This document shows positions 6,087 through 12,357 of a stretch of 12,357 nucleotides of DNA, in pieces. Source of the stretch: Geobacteraceae bacterium (GTDB lineage: Bacteria; Desulfobacterota; Desulfuromonadia; Geobacterales; Geobacteraceae); the NCBI GenBank assembly GCA_012797715.1, contig JAAZOO010000122.1, forward strand, positions 1-12,357, in the 5' to 3' direction. The position numbers and the translations under genes are program-made. Position 1 is the stretch's first letter; the number at the start of each line of letters is the position of its first letter. The notes under the pieces are model-generated. The model was not told the DNA's origin, did no database searches, and saw only the letters and a list, made by a program, of their open reading frames with translations.

Positions 6087-6125
6087 AAGGAGAACGGCAT
6101 CCATTCTGGATGCCGTTCTCCTTTT
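6087..6125 (+). terminator. Strong intrinsic terminator
   Basis: The stem GGAGAACGGCATCC (6089-6102) / GGATGCCGTTCTCC (6108-6121) is 14 perfect bp with a 5-nt ATTCT loop. It extends by two A-T pairs (6087-6088 / 6122-6123) and runs into a TTTT tract at 6122-6125. Orientation is +, so it ends transcription coming from the activator gene or from a promoter inside the preceding non-coding stretch. Confidence 0.88.
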
Positions 6126-6476
6126 GGGGATGAATCTGCCCGCTGTCCTGCCTTGCGCGGTAGGCAACAAATGGGCAGAGGAATAAATCAAAATTAATGT
6201 AAATCCGGGTCAAAAAATAGCATGCGGTTCGGAAGGATCTTGGATGATGAAATTGAATACTAATAAATGCACAATATAACAGTATGTTAATGATTGATTT
6301 GGTGTATTGCGGTTTCAATTATTCATTAAAATTATGGCTCAAGAAAAATTCCGGTGTGACGAAAAGAATACCAAAACGAGAGGTGGAATCACCCATACGG
6401 TAACAGCAGGGTTGATCCCGGTTCTTGGTGACACGAAGGTTCGGGATCCATCCGGAACAAAAGAAGGAGAAACGGT
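6126..6476 (+). other. AT-rich upstream region and leader of the chemotaxis receptor gene
   Basis: No gene is visible. A nested hairpin (CTGCCC 6136-6141 / GGGCAG 6173-6178, with TGCCT/AGGCA inside) opens the region; from about 6180 to 6340 it becomes strongly AT-rich and holds the predicted promoter. Near the gene, GATCCCG (6414-6420) pairs with CGGGATC (6442-6448), ending 28 nt before the ATG. The predicted leader of about 190 nt is longer than a minimal 5' UTR, but I could not match it to the c-di-GMP (GEMM) or other riboswitches I know. Confidence 0.4.
6253..6280 (+). promoter_or_regulatory. Predicted sigma-70-type promoter of the chemotaxis receptor
   Basis: TTGAAT (6253-6258) and TATAAC (6275-6280) with a 16-nt spacer are the best -35/-10 pair in the AT-rich region. 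The -35 hexamer is the same as that proposed for the activator gene. I found no match to a flagellar sigma-28 promoter. Initiation would fall near 6287. Confidence 0.45.
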
Positions 6477-8108
6477 ATGATTTTCGCGAAGATGAGGCTC
6501 GGGCCGAAAATGGGGCTGGTGTTTGGATTTGTGCTGTTCATGCTGGCGTGTATGATCTATCTGGGCATCAGCGGCACCTCGAAGGTCAAGGATTCCATGG
6601 AGGGGATCGTTACCGGGGAGTACCGTAAGACGGTGACTGCATTCGAGGCAAAGAATTCCTTGAGCGCGCTGATGCAGGAGCTGGAAAAACTTGTCATCCT
6701 GAAAGAGTCCCGCGAGATTGCGGAACAGAAAAAGCTGATCGAGGAGATTCGCACAGAGTACCGCGCGAAACTGAAAGAGCTCGAGCAGATGGAAAAGGAT
6801 GCAAACGGGCTGAAGCTGATAGAAGAGGCCAAGTCGCAGTCCGTCCTTGCAGCCCAGGCAAACGACCGGGCCATCGCCCTGGCGCTTTCCGGGAAAAACG
6901 ATGAGGCGGCTTCCTATCTGTTGCGGGAGGCTTTTCCCCGTGACAAGGAGGATCTGAAGAAGTTCGATGCGATTGTGAAGTACCAGGAGGGAAATGTCGC
7001 CGCAGCGTTCAAGAAGGCCGTGAGTGCCTACGAGCGCCAGAGGAACACCATGCTGGGAGCGGGAATCCTGGCGTTTCTCCTTGGCCTCGCCGGCGCCGTC
7101 TTCCTGATCAACAACTTCGTGACCCGCCTGAACCGGGTGTCGGCAGCCATGGGACGCGTCGCGGACGGTGATCTGTCAACGGAGATCAAGATCTTCGCCA
7201 CGGACGAGATCGGCGACCTGGGCCGGGCCATCAACCGGACTCTGGAGTCCATGCGCTCCGTGGTGACGTCCATCAGGGATACCGCCGCCCAGGTGGCATC
7301 CGCGTCAACCCAGCTCTACGCCACGTCCGAGCAGATTGCCACCGGCACGGAAGAGGTGGCGGCCCAGGCGTCGACCGTGGCCACGGCCAGCGAAGAGATG
7401 ACTTCCACCAGTTCTGAAATAGCCAAGAACTGTCTGCTGGCGGTTGAGAGTTCCAAGCAGGCCGGTGATTCGGCGGAAGCCGGTGCCGGGGTGGTGCAGG
7501 AAACGGTTGCGGAGATGGCCCGCATTGCTGAGAGGGTAAAGGAATCGGCGCAGACAGTGGCAAGCCTCGGCTCCCGTTCCGACCAGATTGGAGAGATTGT
7601 GGGCACCATCGAGGACATTGCGGACCAGACCAACCTGCTGGCGCTCAACGCAGCCATCGAGGCGGCCCGTGCCGGTGAGCAGGGGAGGGGATTCGCGGTT
7701 GTGGCGGACGAGGTCCGGGCTCTTGCGGAGCGGACCACCAAGGCAACCAAGGAAATCGGCGCCATGATCAAGGCCATCCAGGTTGAAACCAAGAGCGCCG
7801 TTGCCTCTATGGAGCAGGGTGTGAGTGAAGTGGAAAAGGGAACCATCAATGCGGCCAAGTCGGGCGAGGCGTTACGGGAAATCCTGGAGCAGGCGAACGC
7901 CGTTACCATGCAGATAAACCAGATTGCCACCGCGGCGGAGGAACAGACGGCAACAACCAATGAGATTACCAACAACATCCAGCAGATAACCGAAGTCGTC
8001 CATGAAACGGCCAAGGGGTCCCAGGAATCGGCTTCGGCCGCGAATCAGCTCGCGCGTCTCGCCGAGGAGTTGCAGGAAATGGTGAACAGATTCAGGCTGG
8101 CAGCGTAG
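6477..8108 (+). CDS. Methyl-accepting chemotaxis protein
   Basis: A 543-residue inner-membrane chemoreceptor. TM1 is at about 12-32 and TM2 at about 191-213, enclosing a roughly 158-residue periplasmic part that is mostly charged helix (EKLVILKESREIAEQKK and onward), consistent with a four-helix-bundle sensor. A HAMP domain follows (about 212-265, with ADGDLSTEI and DEIGDLGRAINR). The signalling domain spans about 300-543; its tip at 378-404 (EDIADQTNLLALNAAIEAAR, then AGEQGRG) is the nearly invariant CheA/CheW contact. There is no NWETF-type tail for CheR/CheB docking. ATG 6477 follows AAGGAG with an 8-nt gap. The ligand is unknown. The gene sits alone between its own promoter region and a strong terminator; no che genes are in the window. 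Confidence 0.96.
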   Translation: MIFAKMRLGPKMGLVFGFVLFMLACMIYLGISGTSKVKDSMEGIVTGEYRKTVTAFEAKNSLSALMQELEKLVILKESREIAEQKKLIEEIRTEYRAKLKELEQMEKDANGLKLIEEAKSQSVLAAQANDRAIALALSGKNDEAASYLLREAFPRDKEDLKKFDAIVKYQEGNVAAAFKKAVSAYERQRNTMLGAGILAFLLGLAGAVFLINNFVTRLNRVSAAMGRVADGDLSTEIKIFATDEIGDLGRAINRTLESMRSVVTSIRDTAAQVASASTQLYATSEQIATGTEEVAAQASTVATASEEMTSTSSEIAKNCLLAVESSKQAGDSAEAGAGVVQETVAEMARIAERVKESAQTVASLGSRSDQIGEIVGTIEDIADQTNLLALNAAIEAARAGEQGRGFAVVADEVRALAERTTKATKEIGAMIKAIQVETKSAVASMEQGVSEVEKGTINAAKSGEALREILEQANAVTMQINQIATAAEEQTATTNEITNNIQQITEVVHETAKGSQESASAANQLARLAEELQEMVNRFRLAA

Positions 8109-8144
8109 AAGTCGGTGCCAGGGCAGGAAGAAATTCAGGTGAAA

Positions 8145-8205
8145 ACAAAAGGAAAGGGCGTCCGGTATGGGCGCCCTTTCCTTTTGTGCGGCTGCACGGT
8201 TTTTT
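8145..8205 (+). terminator. Strong terminator after the chemotaxis receptor gene
   Basis: ACAAAAGGAAAGGGCG (8145-8160) and CGCCCTTTCCTTTTGT (8172-8187) form a perfect 16-bp stem with an 11-nt loop, 36 nt after the stop. The A/T-rich arms make it function potentially in both directions. Just beyond, GTGC/GCAC (8186-8197) followed by T6 (8200-8205) provides a second, smaller terminator-like unit that competes with the base of the first stem. Confidence 0.85.
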
Positions 8206-8482
8206 CCTGCTGATTCTGCTCGAAAAACCCCTCCGTTTCCTGGCCGCTCCGTAAACCCCTTCGGAGAGACAATCCGGTATCCCCTTCGGTCATTCGTCGT
8301 GGGGGAGTCCCTGCCGAAGAAGGCACCGAATCGAAAGGAGGAAACCTCAGGAACTTTTTTGGTAGTGCTGCCGGATGACGAAACCTCGTGATAGGGTACA
8401 CTTGTTCGGGAGAGCATCCCATCGTCACCCGGCGGCGGTTTCCGGGCATACGGGAATCGGGCCCGGCACCAGAAAGGAACCT
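8206..8482 (+). promoter_or_regulatory. Structured leader of the P-type ATPase gene
   Basis: No gene is supported here, but four stems occur in order: CTCCG/CGGAG (8247-8266), CTTCGG/CCGAAG (8284-8319), CCGGATGACGA (8371-8381) with TCGTCACCCGG (8422-8432), 11 pairs with one A-C mismatch, and CCGGGC/GCCCGG (8442-8466). The third encloses a second helix, GGG/CCC plus T-A (8392-8396 / 8418-8421), and a TGTTC/GAGCA stem closed by GGGA (8403-8416). The last stem ends 6 nt before the AAAGGA ribosome site. An orphan AAAGGAGG at 8334-8341 has no start codon at a workable distance. No clear promoter was found. I cannot assign it to a known riboswitch class. Confidence 0.4.
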
Positions 8483-11374
8483 GTGGCACGGGATATGGAC
8501 GGCATATCAGGCATACCGCATGCTTCTGATCTTCGAAATTCGATCTGTGCCTTCACCGTCGCCGAAGTGTATCGTTCCCTCGCGAGCGGCCCGAACGGGT
8601 TGCAGGGAACTGATGTGGAGGAGCGCCGCAGGAAGTTCGGGCCCAATACCATCCGGGAGGTCCGGAAAAAGCCGCTGTTCATACGGTTTGTTGCCAACGT
8701 TACCCATCTCATGGCCATTCTCCTCTGGATCGGCGGCATCTTCGCCTTTGTGGCCCGTTTGCCTCAGTTGGGGTGGGCCATATGGTCGGTCGTTGTCATC
8801 AATGCGCTCTTTTCTTTCTGGCAGGAGTACAAGGCGGAAAAGGCTATGGAGGCTTTGCGCCGGCTTCTTCCCGTTACCGCCCGCGTCATTCGAGAAGGGG
8901 AAGAGCAGCGTATCGATGCGGAGGAACTGGTTCCCGGCGATCTGCTGCTGTTGTCCGAGGGGGATGTCATCTCCGCCGACGGACGGCTCGTTGAGGAATC
9001 GGAACTGCGGGTGGACCATTCAACGCTCAGCGGTGAGTCCCATCCCCTGAAGAAGTCCTGCGATGCGCTTCCCCAGGGAGGCGCGCTCCGGACAGAACAG
9101 CCGAATCTTGTTTTTGCAGGGACGACCGTGGCTTCGGGGAGCGGTCGGGCGATTGTGTACGCCACCGGCATGGAAACGGAGTTTGGCGCCATCGCCCATC
9201 TCGCACTTGGTCTTGAGGAAGGGCTCAGTCCTTTGCAGAAAGAGATCGGCCGCATGACCCGGACCGTAACAGCCATGGCCGTGGGGATCGGCGTGGTTTT
9301 TTTTCTCCTCTCCGTGTTTGTCGTTCATCGCCCGGTCCATTCGGGGTTCATTTTCGCCGTGGGAATGATTGTCGCATTCGTGCCGGAGGGGCTGCTCCCT
9401 ACGGTCACTCTCGCCCTTGCCATGGGCGTGCAGCGCATGGCAGGTCGCAACGCTTTGATAAAGAAGCTCTCCTCCGTGGAGACGCTCGGTTGCTGCACGG
9501 TTATCTGCACCGACAAGACGGGAACCCTTACCCAGAATGAGATGACGGTCCGCTCTCTCTGGCTCGCTACGGGGAAACTGTCGGTAACCGGCATCGGCTA
9601 CGCACCTCATGGAGAGATTATCGTGAGTGATGCGCCGCTTTCCCGTCCCCTGCCGGATGATGTGAGGATGCTGCTGCTGGGAGGGGGGCTCTGCAATAAT
9701 TCCCGTCTTGTTCCCCCGGCATCCCGTGAACAATCATGGACCGTGCTGGGAGACCCGACAGAAGCGGCGCTGAAGGTGGCAGCCGCCAAGGGGGGGATAC
9801 ACCTTGATGGGGAAGAGGAGTCCCTTCCCCGCTTGAGGGAAATTCCTTTCGACTCCCGGCGAAAACGCATGAGCACCCTCCATGGTGGCGCAAAGAACGG
9901 CTGCCGGTCCTGCGCACGGGAAAGGGACGATTCTTCAGGCATCACCGTCTTTGTGAAGGGATCTCCGAAAGAGATACTCTCTCTGTGTTGCGGGATCCGG
10001 GTGGGCGGAAAAGAAGTTCTCCTCGATGATGGCATGAGGGCCGGAGTCATAGCCGCCATGGATGACTATGCACGCGACGGGCTGCGCGTCCTTGCCGTGG
10101 CAACGAGACACTTGGAGCACGGGTGGACCGATTTTTCGGCAGAGGCCGTGGAAAGGGAACTCACCTTTCTCGGCCTCGCTGCCATGCTGGATCCTCCCCG
10201 TGCGGAGGTCTCGGAGGCTGTGGAGAAGTGCCGTCGCGCTGGAATACGGATTATCATGATAACGGGCGATTACGGTCTGACCGCGGAAAGTATCGGTCGT
10301 CGCATCGGAGTGGTCCGGGGACGGGTTCGCATCCTTTCGCCGGGTGAGCTGGAGGCCATGGATGATGAGGATCTGCGGAGCGCGTTGAGGGAGGAGGTCA
10401 TCTGCGCCAGGTTCGGGCCCGAACAGAAACTCCGGGTTGTCGCCACGTTGCAGGGGATGGGGCACGTGGTGGCCGTAACAGGGGACGGAGTGAATGACGC
10501 CCCCGCCTTGAAAAAGGCCGATATCGGCATTGCCATGGGAATCTCCGGGACGGATGTGGCAAAGGAGTCGGCGGACATGGTATTGCGCGACGACAACTTC
10601 GCTTCAATCGTGAATGCCATCGAAGAGGGAAGGGCCGTCTACGCCAACATCAAGAAGTTCGCCACCTATATCTTTACCAGCAATATGCCCGAGGCGTGGC
10701 CCTTTATTCTGCAGATTCTGCTGAATATCCCCCTCGCCCTGCCGGTGATGCAGATACTTGCCATCGATCTGGGTACGGACATGATTCCCGCCCTGGCACT
10801 GGGAGCGGAAAAGCCGGAGCCGGGAATAATGGATGCGATGCCACGCTCCCGGAAGGAACGCCTTGTGGACGGATTCCTGCTGATGCGGTCAGTCCTCTGG
10901 CAAGGGAGCCTGATGACCCTTTTCTGTTTCGCCGGTTTCTTCTATCTATACAGGTCTTACGGCTTTGGCGATCTGCTCAATCTGCCGCGCTACGATCTCC
11001 TTCCCTACGGGGAGCGCCTTGCGCAACCCGGAGGATACGTGTACGTGCTTGCCACGACAATCTTTGTCGCGGGCGTGGTGGCCTGCCAGATAGGGAACGC
11101 CTATGCCTGCAGAACCGAGAGGACCTCGGTTTTCTCCATAGGCTTTTTCGGAAACCGCTTCCTTGTCACCGGGATTCTGGCGGAAGTCGCCATCCTCCTG
11201 ATCCTGATGCATGTTCCGCCGCTTCGAGCCGTATTCGAGCTTGCACCCCTGCCCCTTCCCTACTGGATCATCTTCTGTGTCTATCCCATCCTCTTTTTCC
11301 TGGCAGAGGAGGGGCGCAAGGCGCTGGCCCGCCGGCTCGGCCGACGGGATTCCCCTTCGCGAGGTGAGCCATGA
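8483..11374 (+). CDS. Na,K-ATPase-like (P2C-type) cation-transporting P-type ATPase
   Basis: A 963-residue P-type ATPase that pumps cations across the inner membrane with a phospho-aspartate intermediate. In order: N-terminal cation-ATPase domain, actuator loop LSGES (182-186), M4 PEGLL (Glu302), phosphorylation site ICTDKTGTLT (Asp344), nucleotide-binding VKGS (Lys492), hinge TGDGVNDAP (666-674), and six C-terminal helices. M5 reads YIFTSNMPE (729-737) and M6 IDLGTD (Asp762, Asp766), matching the Na,K-ATPase ligands Ser775, Asn776, Glu779, Asp804 and Asp808 rather than SERCA. In M8 the Na,K-ATPase Gln923 is kept (Gln869) but Asp926 is replaced by Asn872. I prefer GTG 8483 (AAAGGA 4 nt upstream). 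ATG 8495 is possible; ATG 8375 would add 36 non-conserved residues and overlap leader stems. Two RCK genes follow, suggesting K+/Na+ homeostasis. Confidence 0.93.
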   Translation: MARDMDGISGIPHASDLRNSICAFTVAEVYRSLASGPNGLQGTDVEERRRKFGPNTIREVRKKPLFIRFVANVTHLMAILLWIGGIFAFVARLPQLGWAIWSVVVINALFSFWQEYKAEKAMEALRRLLPVTARVIREGEEQRIDAEELVPGDLLLLSEGDVISADGRLVEESELRVDHSTLSGESHPLKKSCDALPQGGALRTEQPNLVFAGTTVASGSGRAIVYATGMETEFGAIAHLALGLEEGLSPLQKEIGRMTRTVTAMAVGIGVVFFLLSVFVVHRPVHSGFIFAVGMIVAFVPEGLLPTVTLALAMGVQRMAGRNALIKKLSSVETLGCCTVICTDKTGTLTQNEMTVRSLWLATGKLSVTGIGYAPHGEIIVSDAPLSRPLPDDVRMLLLGGGLCNNSRLVPPASREQSWTVLGDPTEAALKVAAAKGGIHLDGEEESLPRLREIPFDSRRKRMSTLHGGAKNGCRSCARERDDSSGITVFVKGSPKEILSLCCGIRVGGKEVLLDDGMRAGVIAAMDDYARDGLRVLAVATRHLEHGWTDFSAEAVERELTFLGLAAMLDPPRAEVSEAVEKCRRAGIRIIMITGDYGLTAESIGRRIGVVRGRVRILSPGELEAMDDEDLRSALREEVICARFGPEQKLRVVATLQGMGHVVAVTGDGVNDAPALKKADIGIAMGISGTDVAKESADMVLRDDNFASIVNAIEEGRAVYANIKKFATYIFTSNMPEAWPFILQILLNIPLALPVMQILAIDLGTDMIPALALGAEKPEPGIMDAMPRSRKERLVDGFLLMRSVLWQGSLMTLFCFAGFFYLYRSYGFGDLLNLPRYDLLPYGERLAQPGGYVYVLATTIFVAGVVACQIGNAYACRTERTSVFSIGFFGNRFLVTGILAEVAILLILMHVPPLRAVFELAPLPLPYWIIFCVYPILFFLAEEGRKALARRLGRRDSPSRGEP

Positions 11375-12027
11375 AGATCATCATCATCGGCTGCGGCCGC
11401 ATGGGCGCTTCCCTGGCACAGGCCCTGGTGAAGCGCGGCAACGAGGTCTCCGTTGTCGACCGGGAGCCGGCGGCTTTCGATCGTCTCGGTGCCGGATTCC
11501 GAGGGAAGCGTATTCCCGGAATCGGTTTCGACCGTGCCGTGCTCGAGGAAGCGGGCATCGCGTGTGCGGACGGTCTTGCAGCTGTCACCGACAGCGATGA
11601 GACCAATGTGGTTGTCGCCCGCGTGGCGCGAAAGGTCTTCCGGGTGCCTAAGGTCGTCGCTCGTCTCTACGATCCGCGCAAGGCGGACATTTACCGGCGT
11701 CTGGGATTGCAGACAATCTCACAGACAGCCTGGGGTGTCGGCCGGGTACTGGAAATCCTGACATCCTCTCGGATGGAGACGATCCTGACGCTGGGCAACG
11801 GAGAGGTTGAGCTCGTGGAAATCGAGGTTCCCCATCTTCTGATAGGCAGAAACGTATCGGAACTTACCGTGCCGGGAGAAGTCCATGTCACGGCGATCAC
11901 CCGGGGAGGCAAGGCATTCCTGCCGTCGCCGGGAACCGAATTCCAGGGAGGGGACCAGGTTCACCTGGCACTCCTTTTCTCATCCGCCGGTCGTCTCAAG
12001 GAGCTTCTCGGATGGCATCACGACTGA
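11371..12027 (+). CDS. RCK (TrkA/KtrA-type) potassium-transport regulatory protein
   Basis: A 218-residue single-RCK protein, the size of KtrA and half of E. coli TrkA. The N-terminal Rossmann domain has G-C-G-R-M-G (7-12) and an acidic Asp30 after the second strand, the pattern for NAD(H)-type or adenine-nucleotide binding. DSDETNVVVARVARK (74-88) and ARLYDPRKADIYRRLGL (97-113) are typical TrkA-N segments. The RCK-C domain covers about 135-215. Such proteins form cytoplasmic rings that gate TrkH/KtrB channels in response to nucleotides. The ATG overlaps the ATPase stop (ATGA, 11371-11374) and follows GAGGTGA, so the genes are translationally coupled. A second RCK gene follows after 76 nt. 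No channel gene is in the window. Confidence 0.92.
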   Translation: MKIIIIGCGRMGASLAQALVKRGNEVSVVDREPAAFDRLGAGFRGKRIPGIGFDRAVLEEAGIACADGLAAVTDSDETNVVVARVARKVFRVPKVVARLYDPRKADIYRRLGLQTISQTAWGVGRVLEILTSSRMETILTLGNGEVELVEIEVPHLLIGRNVSELTVPGEVHVTAITRGGKAFLPSPGTEFQGGDQVHLALLFSSAGRLKELLGWHHD

Positions 12028-12103
12028 TGCCGGAAGAGGGAGACGTCAGGAGAGAACCAAGGATGACTTGCCTGATTGATACAGAAGGCTCGCGGGAGGG
12101 AAC

Positions 12104-12357
12104 ATGGACGTCATCATTGTGGGCGGGGGGAAGGTGGGGATATACCTGGCCGGTCTGCTTCTGGATGGAGGGGCGCGGGTAACGGTAATCGAAGTGAATC
12201 CGGCAGTGGTGCCCCGCCTTGCCGGACTCCCCGGACAGGTGGAAGTGATGGAAGGGAGCGGCACGGATCCGGAGGTGCTGGAGAAGGCGGGGGTACGCCG
12301 TGCCGACGTGGTGGCGGCCGTCAGCGGCTCTGACGAGGCCAATCTCGTCTCTGCCAG
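12104..12357 (+). CDS. Second RCK (TrkA-N) protein, 3' partial
   Basis: The frame opens at ATG 12104 after GGGAGGG (12094-12100) and runs off the right edge after 84 codons, so the C-terminus is missing. The start MDVIIVGGGKVGIYLAG has the Rossmann G-G-G-K-V-G, and an acidic Glu at about residue 30 follows the second strand (VTVIEVN). GSGTDPEVLEKAGVRRADVV and VSGSDEANLVSA are classic TrkA-N elements. It differs clearly from the preceding RCK protein, so it is not a recent duplicate. Tandem RCK genes often precede a TrkH/KtrB-type channel gene; whether one follows cannot be seen. Confidence 0.9.
   Translation, partial: MDVIIVGGGKVGIYLAGLLLDGGARVTVIEVNPAVVPRLAGLPGQVEVMEGSGTDPEVLEKAGVRRADVVAAVSGSDEANLVSA

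Noticed and set aside
4962..6191. 409-codon minus-strand ORF opposite the sigma-54 activator
   Set aside because: Antisense of a clear AAA+ gene; its translation has no domain character and its start region crosses the strong terminator.
6287..6476. c-di-GMP (GEMM) riboswitch before the chemotaxis receptor
   Set aside because: The conserved GEMM core elements are not present; only a 7-bp hairpin is seen.
8375..8482. ATG 8375 as the start of the P-type ATPase
   Set aside because: It has no ribosome site, adds 36 residues without family similarity, and lies within a strong leader stem.

Overview
The window looks like a GC-rich chromosomal segment from an anaerobic bacterium. A Geobacter- or Desulfuromonas-like member of the former Deltaproteobacteria is my best guess. 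This rests on family content: several dinitrogenase-FeMo-cofactor (NifX/NafY-like) domains, a DUF5320 protein, a sigma-54 activator with a cysteine-rich PAS domain, and a methyl-accepting chemotaxis protein. No rRNA, tRNA, CRISPR, transposase or integrase is visible.

Region 1 (1-5753) is a metal-cofactor / Fe-S neighbourhood. On the + strand lie the 3' part of a cation-diffusion-facilitator transporter fused to a NifX-like domain, an IscU/NifU-type Fe-S scaffold, a COG0731-type radical SAM enzyme, and (2 nt further on) a PadR-family regulator with a cysteine-rich N-terminus. A hairpin-rich convergent gap follows. On the - strand lie a DUF5320 protein and a stand-alone NifX-like protein. Divergent from these is a PAS-AAA+-Fis sigma-54 activator whose PAS domain carries four cysteines, resembling the Fe-S-sensing OrpR of the Desulfovibrio orange-protein (ORP) system. 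The AT-rich divergent spacer carries four copies of an ATGCAA motif around a good sigma-70-like promoter. I infer a redox- or metal-responsive module that builds, carries or exports a metal or Fe-S cofactor; its substrate is unknown.

Region 2 (5754-8205) starts with a 723-nt gap holding several hairpins, a strong intrinsic terminator and an AT-rich promoter region. A transmembrane chemotaxis receptor with its own strong terminator follows.

Region 3 (8206-12357) is an ion-transport operon behind a structured leader. It encodes a P-type ATPase of the Na,K-ATPase-like (P2C) group, which keeps most of the animal pump's cation ligands, then two RCK (TrkA/KtrA-type) proteins. The first overlaps the ATPase by 4 nt; the second is cut by the window end. 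The layout suggests a primary K+/Na+ pump co-expressed with nucleotide-sensing regulators of a Trk/Ktr-type channel that may be encoded just downstream.
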